Shown: positions 27,201 through 37,278, counted from the stretch's first letter. The stretch is DNA of 64,000 bases from Variovorax paradoxus (GCF_022009635.1 NZ_CP091716.1:7558501-7622500), one strand, 5' to 3'. The notes: generated by a model from the sequence alone, not told the origin. Made by a program: numbers and translations.

Positions 27201-30200
27201 CGCTGGCCGGCGACCTGCGCGCCCATGGCGTGAGTGGCGGCGGCACCCTCGACGTCCGCTCGGGCACCGCGATCGGCATCGGCGGCAAGGTGCTCGACAC
27301 CGACGGGCTGCTTGCGGCCGGCCAGTCCGCCACGGCCAACCTGCGCCTGCTGCGCGACTACCAGCTCGCCGCCGGCGAGCGCGCGCCGATGGACCTGTCG
27401 ACCATCGTCATGCACAGGCCCGCGGGCTACACGTCGGACCGGCAGATGATCGTACAGGTGTCTGCCGACGCACCGCTGCTGGTGCACGTCGCATGGCACA
27501 TTCCCCAGAATTTCTCGACTGGCGTCTTCGACACGCAGGGCCACCTGTACCTGCCGGGCAACACCGTGCCCGCGGGCGCTTCGATCCGGCAGGGCTTCAC
27601 CGCGCCCGCCGGCTTCACGATCCCGGCCGACGTGTTCCCCGACGGCTTCGCGATCGCGCCCGTCACCGCGCACTACCGGGCCGGCAGCGTGCTCGACGTT
27701 CCTGTCACGCTGGCCGCGGGTTCCTCGCTCGCGGCCGGCGCGGTGCTCGCCCGGCCGGCGGCCGTGGCGGCCACCACCGAGCTGTTGCCCGCGCTCTTTC
27801 GCAGTGGCTTCTCGCGCTATGCGGTCATCTCCAACGACGGCATCGCGGTCGCTCCAGGCACGCGGTTGGATGTCGAGATGCCGCTGCTGCGCACCGATGG
27901 CGACGGATTGCGGTCGCTGCCCACGGGCGGCCGGCTCGCTGCGAACGCGCCGGTGTGGACGCCACCGCTGTACCAGGAAGACGCGGTGCATGCCGCGCTC
28001 GCACAGCGCGGGGGTGCCAGCCTCGAACTGGACGCGGGCTCCAGAGTGGGCGGCCCGGCCGGGCTCGCGTCGCTGGCGGTGGGCACCGGCGCACGCATCG
28101 CGGTCGATCCCGGCCAGTCGATCACGCTCTGGAGCAACGGCGGCCAGGTGACGGTGGACGGTCGGCTCGACGCCTGGGGCGGCAGCATCTCGATTGCATC
28201 GCAGCCGATCGCGCAGACGGCCTACCGGGCCTCCACCACGCGCTCGATCCTGCTCGGCGACAACGCGGTGCTCGACGCCGCCGCGCGGCCCTACGTGGCA
28301 CGCGACGCGCAGGGCCGCGCCTACGGCATCGCGCCGGACGGCGGCGCCATCGACATCGGCCTGAGCGATTCCTTCATCGTGATCCGCCCGGGTGCCGTGC
28401 TCGATGCCTCGGGCGCCTATGCCGAGGTCGACGGCACGGCCGGCGGCGCACCCGGCATGTCCGCGCGGCCGCTGGCGCTGGCCGGCGCGGGCGGCAGCAT
28501 CGGCCTGCACTCGTACGTAGGCATGGCCATCGATGGCACGCTGTCGGCGCGCGCGGGAGGCGCGGGCGCCGCCGGCGGCGCGCTGAGCCTGGAGATGGCC
28601 AACCGCGTGTATTCGCCGGGCCTCGAGAACATTGCTCCCGAGGTGCAGACGGCGCACAGCATCACCCTGTCGCAGCAGCACCGGGCCGGTGAACTGAAGT
28701 ACGGCGCCGCCGCGCTCGGCGTGGATCAGGTGAAGGCCGGAGGCTTCGATGCGCTGAGTCTTTCCGTGCACGACCTGTTCGTGTTCGACGGCGACATCGA
28801 CCTCGCGCTGGGCCGCAGTCTCGAACTGCGCAACGGTTTCCTGACGGTGGCGTCGAACTCGCCCGAGGCGCAGGTGCGGCTGGCCGCGCCGTACATCCGC
28901 CTCGTGGGGGGCACATGGACCGGACTGCCGACCTACTACAGCCCGGGCATCGTGCAGGTCGGTCCCGCTCGCGCGCCACGCGGCGACAGCAGGCTGGGCC
29001 TCGAGGCGAATCTGATCGACGTCCAGGGCCGTGTGCAGACCGGCATCCTGGGTTATCGCGGAGACGGACCCGTCTTGCCCAACGAAGCGAGCGCGGGATC
29101 GCGCTTGGACGCGGATGGCTTCGCCACGGTGGCACTGAAAAGCGCGGGCGACGTGCGGCTTTCCGACGCGGTGTTGCTGGTTCCGGGCGACCTGAGCATC
29201 GAGGCGGCGCAACTCTATCCCGCGAGCGGCCGGCGCGGCATGATCCTGGCGGGTCAGGTGGCCAACCAGGCCGGCGTCGTCGGCTGGGACCCGGACGCCA
29301 GCCTGGTGATCCGCTCCAACGGCCGCGCCGCACCGATGCCTGACTCGGTGTTCGGACAACTGGTGCTGATTTCGCCCACGCTCGACCAGGGGGGTGTGCT
29401 GCGCGCGCCGCTGGGCTCGATCTCGCTGAACGACACGGGCGGCGTGCTCAACAACCAGATCTGGCTGGGCGGCAACGGCGGTCTCATCGCGGGGAACGCC
29501 AACATGCGCCTGACGCTGCGCGACGGCAGCCTGACCTCGGTCAGCGCCGCGGGCCTGACCACGCCCTATGGCGGCACCGCCGACGGCCTGACCTACCGCG
29601 GCGCCGACGGCACGCTCTACAGCCTGGCTTCCAACGCGGTGTCGCGCGTTTACCGGAACGAGACGGTCTCCGACGACTTCGTGCTGGCACAGGGCATCAC
29701 GCTGGGCGGTGGCTCGGTGGCGGCCGAAGCGGGCTCGGTGCTCGATCTGTCGGGCGGCGGCGACCTGCGTGGCGCGGGCTTCGTGAGCGGACGCGGCGGC
29801 TCGGTCGACGTGCTGACCACCGCGCTGGCCAATGCCAATCCGGCGGCCTACCCGAAGAGTGGTGCGAGCAACGCGGTGTATGCGATCGTGCCCGGCTATG
29901 CATCGGCCTACGCGCCGCTGATCGCCGACAAGGGCGCAGGCGACCCCACCGTGGGCCGTCAGGTCGTCATCGGCGCGGGCGTACCGGGCCTGCCGCCGGG
30001 GACGTACACACTGTTGCCAGCCAGCTTCGCGCTGATGCCGGGCGCGTGGCGCGTCGAGGTCGGCGCGCGCATGGGGGCGCTGTCGGGCAGCGCCGCACCT
30101 GTTGGCGCGCTCGCCGATGGCAACGGCTCGTGGACCACCACGGGCACGCTGGCCCTGGCGGGCACCGGCATCCACGACAGCCTGCCGAGCCAACTGCTGG

Positions 30201-33200
30201 TGACCCCGGGGCAGGCGGTGCGTCGCTTCTCGCAGTACAACGAGACCAGCTATGCCGATTTCGCGAAGGCACAGGCGGCCCAGTTCGGCAACGTGCGGCC
30301 ATTGCTGCCGGTCGATGGCAAGACGCTGCGTTTCAACTTCGTCCAGAACGACAAATTGACACCGCTGCGCTTTGACGGCCAGGCGCTGCTTGAAGGCGCG
30401 CCCGGCGGCGTGCGTGGCCAGGTCACGGTGCTGGGCGACAAGCCCATCGATATCGTGGCCGGCGCGGCGGACCAGCCGACGGCGGGCGTCATCAGCGTGT
30501 CAGCCGACACGCTGAGCGCGCTGCGCGCCAGCACCCTGTCGATTGGCGGCATCTACAGCTACTTCGACGGGCAGAGCAGCGGCGGCGACAGCGCGCGGGT
30601 CTATTTCAGCAGCGGCTCGGCCTTGGGCAGGGCGGTGAACGTGCGCGACGGTGCCACGCTGCGTGCCGGGCAGATCTTCCTTGTCGGCGGACAGATCGAG
30701 GTCGATGGTGGCGCGGTGCTCGACACGCGCGGCATGGGCCGGCCGGGCGTGGACTCGGGCCTCGGCTATCTGTTCGCCAATGCCATCGGCGAGTCCGCCG
30801 CGTCTTATTCGCCGGGCGTGCTGGCCGTGAGCAACGGCTGGCTCGAACTCCTGCCTTCCGTGGGGTCGGGCCGGCTCACGGTGAAGGACGGCGCCTCGTT
30901 GCTGACCGAGGGCACCATCGGCTTTGCCGCGCCGGGCGGCCTGGCTCTGGGCGACGTGAATCTGGGCGCGCGCTATCTCGCGGTGTCGCAGGACCAGATC
31001 AACATCGGCACCGCGGCAAGCCTGGCGGCGGCGCAGGCGGCGGGCGCGATGCAGCCGGGCTGGCAGCTCACGCAGACCACGCTCGACCGGCTGCTGCGGC
31101 CTTCGCCGAGCGCGGGCGTACCGGCACTTGAACGCCTGAGCCTCACGGCCGGCGGTGCGTTCAACTTCTATGGCTCGGTCACGTTGGACACCGGCGCGTC
31201 GCCGGTGCAGATGGTGTTCAACACGCCGGCCTTCTACGGGCTGGGCGAGAACAGCGACACGGTGCGCATCGTCACGCGCGACTTCGTGTGGAACGGCGTC
31301 GCCACCGGCAACGGCAATGCCGACAGGCCCTACGCGAGCATGCCGGCGACCCCGGTGCAGCCCGGCGGCCCGGGTACGGGCAGCGGCTCGCTGGTGATCG
31401 ACGCGCAGCGCGTGCAGTTCGGCTACGACGCACTGAGCCAGCCGCAACGCCAAGCCGAACTCGAACGGCTGGCGCTGGGCTTCGGGTCGGTGCGCATCGG
31501 TGCCACGGACCGCGTCACCGCCAACAACAAGGGCCTTCTGTCGGTGGGTCAATCGCGGGACGCGGATGGCATGCTGCACGGCGGCACGCTGTCGATCGTC
31601 ACGCCGCTGCTCACCGGGCAGGCCGGCTCCGCCATGCGCTATGCGGCGGGCGGCGCGATCGACGTGTCGGCGCCCGGGGGCGCGGCGGCTGTCGACACTG
31701 CAAGCATCGGTGAACTCGGTGCTTCGCTCACGCTGCAAGGCCGCAGCGTGTCGCTCGACACGCGGGTGGCCTTGCCCAGCGGCGTGCTCAAGCTCATGGC
31801 CGATGGCGACATCGTGCTGGGCGACGGTGCGCAGCTCGACCTGTCGGGCCGCGACGCGACCTTCTACGACATAACCCGGCACAGCTGGGGCGGCAGCGTC
31901 ACGCTCGCGAGCACCAGCGGCAGTGTCGCGCAGTCGGCCGGCTCGCGCATCGACGTATCTGCCGCGCACGAGAACGCGGGATCGCTGGCCGTGCGCGCCG
32001 AGGCGGGGCGCGTGACGCTGGCCGGCGCGCTGCGGGCGGCCGGCGGCGGCGCTGGTTTCTCGGACGGCCGTTTCGAGCTCGCGGTACGGCAGATCGGCGA
32101 TGCGGATTTCGCCGCGCTCAACCAGCAACTGAACGGCGCCGGTTTCTTCGGTGCACGCGGCTTCGTCGTGAAGCAGGGCGACCTGGCGGTGGGCGCAGGC
32201 GTGCGAGCGCATCAGGTGAGCATCGCCACCGATGCCGGCAGCCTCACGGTGGACGGCGCCATCGATGCGTCGGGCATCGGCCCGGGCCGCATCGACCTCA
32301 GCGCGGGTGGCGATCTCCGGCTCACCGGCCGCGCCGTGCTCGACGCGCACGCCACCGCGCTGATCACCGACAGCTACGGCGTGCCGGTCGAAGGCTCGAA
32401 CCGGGCTCGCGTCTCGTTGGCCAGCGTGGGCGGCATGGTGCGCCTGGACACCGGCGCGACGATGGACCTGAGCTCACCCGACGGCATCGCGCGCGGGCGG
32501 CTCGACATCAGTGCGCCGCGCCTGGGCAGCACGCGCGGCAGCGCCACCGGCCCCGATGCACCGGCCAACGCCACCGGCGGCGATGTGGCCATCTCGGCCG
32601 CGGGCGGCCTGCGCATCAAGGGCGCGCAGAGCATCGCTCTCAACGCCATGGCGCGCTACGCCAATGCACCGGCCGATCCGGACGATGCCAACGGCCAGAC
32701 CGTCGACCAGGCCTGGCTGGACCTGATCGATCAGGACAGCCGCGCATTCGACACGGCCGCGCGCAACAATGCCGACCTGCGCGCGCGCATCGCGGGCCTG
32801 TCGGCTTATGGCAATGCCTTTCATCTGCGCCCCGGCGTGGAGATCGACAGCCGCACGCCGGACGGCAACCTCACCGTGAAGGGCGACCTCGACTTGTCGG
32901 GCTATCGCTACGGTGCCGATGCCGAGCGCGATCCGGCCTCGGCGCGCTACGGCGCGGGCGAGCCCATTGCGCTCACGTTGCGCGCGGGCGGCGATCTTGT
33001 CCTGCACGGCAGCATCAACGACGGCTTCGCGCCGCCGCCGGCCACGCCCGATGACAGCGGCTGGCAGACCCGCGTGAATGTGCTCCAGACCGACAAGCCG
33101 GCACCGAAGGACATCACGGTGGAGGTGCCGTTCAACCCCACATGGGGCGACTACTGGTACATCTTCCCGGGCATGCTCACGGGCACCGGCCTGCCGGTGG

Positions 33201-36200
33201 TGGTGTCGGGCTCCATCACCGACGCCTACGGCACCTATGGACCCGGCGATACCATCTACAACGGCTTTCTCGCCGGCACCATCACGGTCACGGCCGGCAC
33301 CGTGCTGACTTCCACGATGCCCGGTGGCGCCGACATCCTGCTGAGCGGCCCGCGACCCGAGCCGGGCCGCATGTGGGCGGCATCGCCGATGCTCGCTGCC
33401 GGCAGCCTGTCGGCCTCGATCCGCATGGTGAGTGGCGCCGACCTCGGCGCCGCCGACACGCGCCGCGTGCAGGCGGCCGCCCAGCTGGCGGGGCACGGCA
33501 ACCTGGTGCTCGACGACCTGCACATGGCGACAGTCTCGGCGCCCGCTCCCGTGCAGGCGCCGAGCGTGGTGCGCACCGGCACCGGCGACCTCGAGCTGTA
33601 TGCCGGCGGCAGCTATAGGCAGGAGTCGCTGTTCGGCGTCTACACGGCGGGCACGGCATCGGCCGGCACCGGCGCCGGTTCGGTCTACGACGCGCCGCGC
33701 GCGCGCCTGCCCGACGGCACCGTGCTGGGCGCGGGCAACGCCGAATACGAACGCACGCTCGATGCGCGGCGCATGTGGCTCACCACCGGCGGCGGCGACT
33801 TCACGCTTGCGGCGCAGGGGGACATCGTCGGCTACCTGCAGCCGGAGACGCTTTCCAGCGGCGACTGGCTCTGGCGTCAGGGCGGTGCCGAACTGGGCCA
33901 GCGCACGGCCTGGGGGCTGAACTTCGGCAGCTATGTGCTCGACGGCTGGCCCAACACGGCGAAGATCGGTTTCGCCGGCTTTGCCGGTGCGGGCGCACTC
34001 GGCGGCGGCAATGCGACGGTGCGCGCGGGCGGCAACATCGGCCTGGCGGGCGCTCCGCTGCGCGGTTTGCTGGCCGTGGTGGGCGCAAGCGGCCGCGTGC
34101 TGGACGACGGTACGCTCGCGCCGGCCGGCGGCGGCACGCTCGACGTCACGGCCGACGGACAGGTGCGCGCCGGCATGTTCGCCAACCTGCGCGGTGACAC
34201 CCATGTGGCCGCGGCCGACGTAGGCAGCCTGGTGCTCAAGAACTTCGCGACGCCCAATACCGGCGATCCCCGCGCGGTCGATCCGCACACCGCCTACAAC
34301 GTGATGCCCGTCGACGTGGTGAGCTTCGCACCCGGCGACGGCACGTTGCGCATCCGTACGCTGGGCGACCTGGCGGTGGGCGCGGTGGTCGACGCGGGAC
34401 GCGTCGGCGTGCGCAGCGAGACGCAGGCCAGTGGCAACGGTGCGACCGGCCCGGCGGCCACCTGGTTCACCCTGTGGACCGACCGCACGATGCTCGACCT
34501 GTTCTCGGCCGGTGGCAACGTCTCGCCGTTCAACGCGCCGAACATCGACAGCGCGACGTACCTGTGGGACGTCAACAGCGGCACCGAGTTCATGCCCGGC
34601 ACCGTGAGCGCGGTGGCCGCGGGGGGCGGCATCTACTACGCCGTGACGGATCGGGTCGGTCTCATGATGCCCGTGCCCGGTGGCCATCTCGACCTGCTGG
34701 CCCGCGGCCTCGTGAGCGGCGACGTTCGCAACGCCGTCAGCGGCGGCCATGCGCCGGTCGGGCCGCTGGGTGCGCCGGCCTCCACGATGGCCACGCCGCT
34801 GCGCCCGGGCTGGCGGATCGCGGGCAACAGTGCCAACAGCCAGCTGATCGCCTCGAACTACTGGAACTTCAGCGGGCTGGGGGTGACGGACTGGGGCCAG
34901 GTCTACAACTACAACTACGGCGAGAACCCGCCGTCGCACTCCGGAACCGGCGGCAATCTCTTCATGTTCGGGCCCAACACGGTCAGCGACCACAGCATGG
35001 GCAGCGATGGCGCGGTTTCCCATATCTACGCGGTGAGCGGCGATGTGATGGGCGTGGAGTTCGGAAGCCTCGCCAACCTCAGCCTGGGCCCGGGCCTGGC
35101 GCCCATTCCCTTCTACCAGTCCGCGAGACCCTTACGCCTTCTGGCCGGCGGGGACATCGTCAACGCCCGCGGCCTGATCGTGCAGGACGCGGCCACCGAC
35201 GTGTCCATGCTGGCTGCCGGCGGCGACATACTGTTCGCGAACTTCAGCGTGGCCGGTCCCGGCACCTTGGAAGTGTCGGCGGGCGGCCAGATCTTCCAGG
35301 GCAGCAAGTCGAGCCTCACCAGCATCGGCGCGGTGGCATCGGGCGACACGCGCCCGGGTGCCGGCATCGTGGTGCAGGCCGGCCTGGGCGCTGGCGCACC
35401 GGGGCAGGGAGCGAGCGACTTCGCGGGCTTCGCCGCGCGCTACCTCGATCCGGCGAATCGCTTCGACGCCTCGGGCACGCTGGCCGGCCAGCCGGACAAG
35501 GTGGTGAAGACCTACGAGGCCGAACTCGCGCAGTGGTTGCGTGAGCGCTTCGGTCATCTGGTCGCATCGCCCGCCGAGGCGCTCGCCTTCTTCCGCACGC
35601 TCGCACCGGAGCAACAGCGCATCTTCGTGCGGCAAGTGTTCTACGCCGAACTCACCGCGGGCGGGCGCGAGTACAACGATGCCAGCAGCGCGCGCTCGGG
35701 CAGCTATCTGCGCGGTCGCGAGGCGATCGCCGCGCTGTTTCCCGCGCAGGACGCTGCGGGCACGCCGATCGCGCGCAGCGGCGGCATCACGCTCTACCAG
35801 GGCACGGACAACAACGCGGGCATCCGTACCGTTGCCGGCGGCGGCATCCAGCTGCTCGCACCGGGCGGCACCAGCATCCTGGGCGTGGAGGGCGTCGCGC
35901 CCGTCGCCGGCATGTCGATGAACCCGGCCGGTCTCCTCACACAGGGCGAAGGCAGCATCCAGATGTACAGCCGGGGCAGCATCCTGCTGGGCCTGTCGAG
36001 GATCATGACCACCTTCGGCGGCGACATCCTCGCGTGGTCGGCGCAAGGCGACATCAATGCGGGCCGCGGCAGCAAGACCACGCTGGTGTACACGCCGCCC
36101 AAGCGCGAATACGACCTGCTGGGCAACGTGAAGCTCTCGCCGAACGTGCCCAGCACCGGCGCTGGCATCGCGACGCTTGCGCCCATTGCACAGGTGCCGC

Positions 36201-36652
36201 CCGGCGACGTGGACCTGATCGCACCGCTGGGCACGATCGATGCCGGCGAGGCGGGCATCCGGGTGTCGGGCAACGTGAACATCGCGGCGCTGCAGGTGGT
36301 GAACGCGGCCAACATCCAGGTCAAGGGCCAGTCGACGGGGTTGCCGGTGGTGGCTGCGGTGAATGTGGGTGCGCTCACGAATGCCAGCGCGGCGGCTTCG
36401 CAGGCGGCCATTGCCGCGCAGGACACGGTGCAGCGCGAACGCACCGCGCAGCGCCAGGCGCTGCCTTCGGTGTTCACCGTGCGGGTGCTGGGCTTCGGCA
36501 ACGAGCGCACCGATGGCGAGCCCGGCCGCGTTTCCGGTGAACCCGTGAGCTACCGGCAGGACAGCCCGGTGCAAGTCGTCGGCGATGGCCCGCTCACCGA
36601 GGCCCAGAAGGCGCGGCTCACGCCGGGCGAACGGCGCGCCTTCGGGCTCTAG
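24233..36652 (+). CDS. Giant filamentous-haemagglutinin-type exoprotein (TpsA, PdtA-like)
   Basis: A 4,139-residue protein, the largest in the window. The N-terminus has an extended signal peptide ending near TAHAQ (about residue 46). The TPS secretion domain follows at about residues 145-330 (STVTIQQTGDRAILNWETFNV, WAVLNRVNDPNARPSQVQG, LVANRNGIVFSGSSQTDTR). The long middle is made of irregular beta-helix repeats rich in Gly, Ala, Asp and Val. Near residues 3720-3930 is a DUF3739-like region (FFRTLAPEQQRIFVRQVFY, YLRGREAIAALFP, GGITLYQGTDNNAGI). It should be exported across the outer membrane by a TpsB partner, which is not in this window. The size and the sigma/anti-sigma/STN genes upstream match PdtA of the PUMA3 system. 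The gene follows the promoter pair described at 24105-24158. Confidence 0.9.
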   Translation: MHRTRALRTSFLSTMPGRSRVLRLTPLASAIAALAIAGGLADTAHAQRAFSAAWLAQKNIAQDTAMNTGRLPNGLPASSLSNPGAQQQLSRDQLQRSLNNLNLAAQAIAAQQAAQSAARQAALGESSGVPDGLAEGGLKVDSSSLSAGWLNAHAPVQSQSPDGRSTVTIQQTGDRAILNWETFNVGKRTTVDFKQQADWAVLNRVNDPNARPSQVQGQIKADGTVLVANRNGIVFSGSSQTDTRNLVAAAAKIGDAQFKARGIYSAQESGNYIPAFTEAGGKVEVQAGAQIVTRKPASVTQGGGYVLLLGQEVGNAGTITTPRGQVQMAAGDFFIVRPGQGSATNQFSTTRGNEVAPQFAANSTAGTVTNAGLLQAPEGDITLTGRRVVQDGVAVATTTVDTRGTIHLLNAASDKLSSVTTTARALSAVLLDDGNGRTALDSQRNALIADSAVQDLARRTAAAGVFDNLSRLDDRRDQSRIEIVSGGSVLFEGSSTTLATGGQIAVSVNAGAGRSTVAEGARLDVSGAIGVQVAMSTNNVQINIQGNEQRDAPLNRDTSVLNNANVWIDRRKLTRVAAGVGGYDKERWYTPGGLLEVGGYLGLQGHGIGEWATQGGSVVFSGNELVTQAGSNINLSGGTLDVQTGFIRQSWLKGTDGRLYEVSSAPADIAYSGLYKGFEDAHKRWGDKTTGFFYNPLIGPQQRLENGYTVGRDAGRLVVSTKAATLDGDVTASVYQGPRQATRRDGGLDGYAQSHEAVALAAQLVLGNYASAFNTDAKNGPQGVFQNFTPSVARIVFGVEPSMRDEAALYVDSERLNGWGLGLLLAGGTDSVAVDAPITVAPGGSIRLHAPQVRIDADLAARGGEIALGNVLSSVTGLGRRIDIALPAAEGRRAQTVVAPGATLDASGLWTNLLASAGDNAFVPYVDGGRVSVRSTGDATLSEAAAIDVSSGAALLQTGKLRGGRGGDVTLAAGYVTDANVAVDPLALLTLAGDLRAHGVSGGGTLDVRSGTAIGIGGKVLDTDGLLAAGQSATANLRLLRDYQLAAGERAPMDLSTIVMHRPAGYTSDRQMIVQVSADAPLLVHVAWHIPQNFSTGVFDTQGHLYLPGNTVPAGASIRQGFTAPAGFTIPADVFPDGFAIAPVTAHYRAGSVLDVPVTLAAGSSLAAGAVLARPAAVAATTELLPALFRSGFSRYAVISNDGIAVAPGTRLDVEMPLLRTDGDGLRSLPTGGRLAANAPVWTPPLYQEDAVHAALAQRGGASLELDAGSRVGGPAGLASLAVGTGARIAVDPGQSITLWSNGGQVTVDGRLDAWGGSISIASQPIAQTAYRASTTRSILLGDNAVLDAAARPYVARDAQGRAYGIAPDGGAIDIGLSDSFIVIRPGAVLDASGAYAEVDGTAGGAPGMSARPLALAGAGGSIGLHSYVGMAIDGTLSARAGGAGAAGGALSLEMANRVYSPGLENIAPEVQTAHSITLSQQHRAGELKYGAAALGVDQVKAGGFDALSLSVHDLFVFDGDIDLALGRSLELRNGFLTVASNSPEAQVRLAAPYIRLVGGTWTGLPTYYSPGIVQVGPARAPRGDSRLGLEANLIDVQGRVQTGILGYRGDGPVLPNEASAGSRLDADGFATVALKSAGDVRLSDAVLLVPGDLSIEAAQLYPASGRRGMILAGQVANQAGVVGWDPDASLVIRSNGRAAPMPDSVFGQLVLISPTLDQGGVLRAPLGSISLNDTGGVLNNQIWLGGNGGLIAGNANMRLTLRDGSLTSVSAAGLTTPYGGTADGLTYRGADGTLYSLASNAVSRVYRNETVSDDFVLAQGITLGGGSVAAEAGSVLDLSGGGDLRGAGFVSGRGGSVDVLTTALANANPAAYPKSGASNAVYAIVPGYASAYAPLIADKGAGDPTVGRQVVIGAGVPGLPPGTYTLLPASFALMPGAWRVEVGARMGALSGSAAPVGALADGNGSWTTTGTLALAGTGIHDSLPSQLLVTPGQAVRRFSQYNETSYADFAKAQAAQFGNVRPLLPVDGKTLRFNFVQNDKLTPLRFDGQALLEGAPGGVRGQVTVLGDKPIDIVAGAADQPTAGVISVSADTLSALRASTLSIGGIYSYFDGQSSGGDSARVYFSSGSALGRAVNVRDGATLRAGQIFLVGGQIEVDGGAVLDTRGMGRPGVDSGLGYLFANAIGESAASYSPGVLAVSNGWLELLPSVGSGRLTVKDGASLLTEGTIGFAAPGGLALGDVNLGARYLAVSQDQINIGTAASLAAAQAAGAMQPGWQLTQTTLDRLLRPSPSAGVPALERLSLTAGGAFNFYGSVTLDTGASPVQMVFNTPAFYGLGENSDTVRIVTRDFVWNGVATGNGNADRPYASMPATPVQPGGPGTGSGSLVIDAQRVQFGYDALSQPQRQAELERLALGFGSVRIGATDRVTANNKGLLSVGQSRDADGMLHGGTLSIVTPLLTGQAGSAMRYAAGGAIDVSAPGGAAAVDTASIGELGASLTLQGRSVSLDTRVALPSGVLKLMADGDIVLGDGAQLDLSGRDATFYDITRHSWGGSVTLASTSGSVAQSAGSRIDVSAAHENAGSLAVRAEAGRVTLAGALRAAGGGAGFSDGRFELAVRQIGDADFAALNQQLNGAGFFGARGFVVKQGDLAVGAGVRAHQVSIATDAGSLTVDGAIDASGIGPGRIDLSAGGDLRLTGRAVLDAHATALITDSYGVPVEGSNRARVSLASVGGMVRLDTGATMDLSSPDGIARGRLDISAPRLGSTRGSATGPDAPANATGGDVAISAAGGLRIKGAQSIALNAMARYANAPADPDDANGQTVDQAWLDLIDQDSRAFDTAARNNADLRARIAGLSAYGNAFHLRPGVEIDSRTPDGNLTVKGDLDLSGYRYGADAERDPASARYGAGEPIALTLRAGGDLVLHGSINDGFAPPPATPDDSGWQTRVNVLQTDKPAPKDITVEVPFNPTWGDYWYIFPGMLTGTGLPVVVSGSITDAYGTYGPGDTIYNGFLAGTITVTAGTVLTSTMPGGADILLSGPRPEPGRMWAASPMLAAGSLSASIRMVSGADLGAADTRRVQAAAQLAGHGNLVLDDLHMATVSAPAPVQAPSVVRTGTGDLELYAGGSYRQESLFGVYTAGTASAGTGAGSVYDAPRARLPDGTVLGAGNAEYERTLDARRMWLTTGGGDFTLAAQGDIVGYLQPETLSSGDWLWRQGGAELGQRTAWGLNFGSYVLDGWPNTAKIGFAGFAGAGALGGGNATVRAGGNIGLAGAPLRGLLAVVGASGRVLDDGTLAPAGGGTLDVTADGQVRAGMFANLRGDTHVAAADVGSLVLKNFATPNTGDPRAVDPHTAYNVMPVDVVSFAPGDGTLRIRTLGDLAVGAVVDAGRVGVRSETQASGNGATGPAATWFTLWTDRTMLDLFSAGGNVSPFNAPNIDSATYLWDVNSGTEFMPGTVSAVAAGGGIYYAVTDRVGLMMPVPGGHLDLLARGLVSGDVRNAVSGGHAPVGPLGAPASTMATPLRPGWRIAGNSANSQLIASNYWNFSGLGVTDWGQVYNYNYGENPPSHSGTGGNLFMFGPNTVSDHSMGSDGAVSHIYAVSGDVMGVEFGSLANLSLGPGLAPIPFYQSARPLRLLAGGDIVNARGLIVQDAATDVSMLAAGGDILFANFSVAGPGTLEVSAGGQIFQGSKSSLTSIGAVASGDTRPGAGIVVQAGLGAGAPGQGASDFAGFAARYLDPANRFDASGTLAGQPDKVVKTYEAELAQWLRERFGHLVASPAEALAFFRTLAPEQQRIFVRQVFYAELTAGGREYNDASSARSGSYLRGREAIAALFPAQDAAGTPIARSGGITLYQGTDNNAGIRTVAGGGIQLLAPGGTSILGVEGVAPVAGMSMNPAGLLTQGEGSIQMYSRGSILLGLSRIMTTFGGDILAWSAQGDINAGRGSKTTLVYTPPKREYDLLGNVKLSPNVPSTGAGIATLAPIAQVPPGDVDLIAPLGTIDAGEAGIRVSGNVNIAALQVVNAANIQVKGQSTGLPVVAAVNVGALTNASAAASQAAIAAQDTVQRERTAQRQALPSVFTVRVLGFGNERTDGEPGRVSGEPVSYRQDSPVQVVGDGPLTEAQKARLTPGERRAFGL

Positions 36653-36720
36653 CGCAACCAGGACCGGCCGCCCCCCGCATGCGGCGGGGCGCCGGCTTTC
36701 CAATCGAACATGAAGCCATC

Positions 36721-37278
36721 ATGGAACCCATCGAGGCCGCCATGGCCGACCGCAGCCGCGCCGCGCTGAGTGCATTCGTGACGAGTCACTACGTGCAACT
36801 GGTGCGCCGCCTGACGCGGCACCTTGGATGCCCGGACCTTGCGAGCGATGCCCTGCATGATGCGTGGCTGCGCCTTGCGGACATCGATTCCTTCCATCTC
36901 GTGGGCAACCCCGACGCCTACGTGTATCGCGCGGCCTGCAATGCCGCGCTGGACCGCCTGCGCAGCGCCCGGCTGCGCCAGCATGCGCACGAGGCCGATG
37001 CCGAACTGGCCCGCGTCGCGGACCATGCGCCGGGACCCCATCACATCGCGGAGGCGCGCTCCGATGTCATGGCCGTGGACCGCGCCATGCGGCACCTGCC
37101 GCACCGCCACCGGTCGATACTGGTCGGCTTGCGGGTGCACGAGATGAGCAGGCAGGAGGTCGCCATTCGCCAGGGGCTCTCGCTGCGGCGCGTGGACACG
37201 GTGCTCGACCAGGCGCTGGCGTACTGCGCGGGGCATCTGCGCGGCAGGCCCCATGCGGGCCCCTCCGCGCCCATCTGA
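36721..37278 (+). CDS. Second ECF sigma factor
   Basis: A 185-residue ECF sigma factor. Region 2 is FVTSHYVQLVRRLTRHLGC with DALHDAWLRLADIDSF and AACNAALDRLRSAR. Region 4 is MRHLPHRHRSILVGLRVHEMSRQEVAIRQGLSLRRVDTVL. It starts 68 bases after the giant exoprotein gene on the same strand. No FecR-type gene follows, so its control is unclear. It may be read from the exoprotein transcript and feed back on the locus or act elsewhere. ATG 36721 was chosen; an in-frame ATG at 36679 is possible. Confidence 0.82.
   Translation: MEPIEAAMADRSRAALSAFVTSHYVQLVRRLTRHLGCPDLASDALHDAWLRLADIDSFHLVGNPDAYVYRAACNAALDRLRSARLRQHAHEADAELARVADHAPGPHHIAEARSDVMAVDRAMRHLPHRHRSILVGLRVHEMSRQEVAIRQGLSLRRVDTVLDQALAYCAGHLRGRPHAGPSAPI

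Noticed and set aside
24497..30193. Very long open frame (about 1,900 codons) antisense to the giant exoprotein gene
   Set aside because: It is a GC-rich shadow of the real gene: its residues are dominated by Arg, Ala, His and Gln, it has no domains, and the plus-strand frame shows signal peptide, TPS and DUF3739 features.
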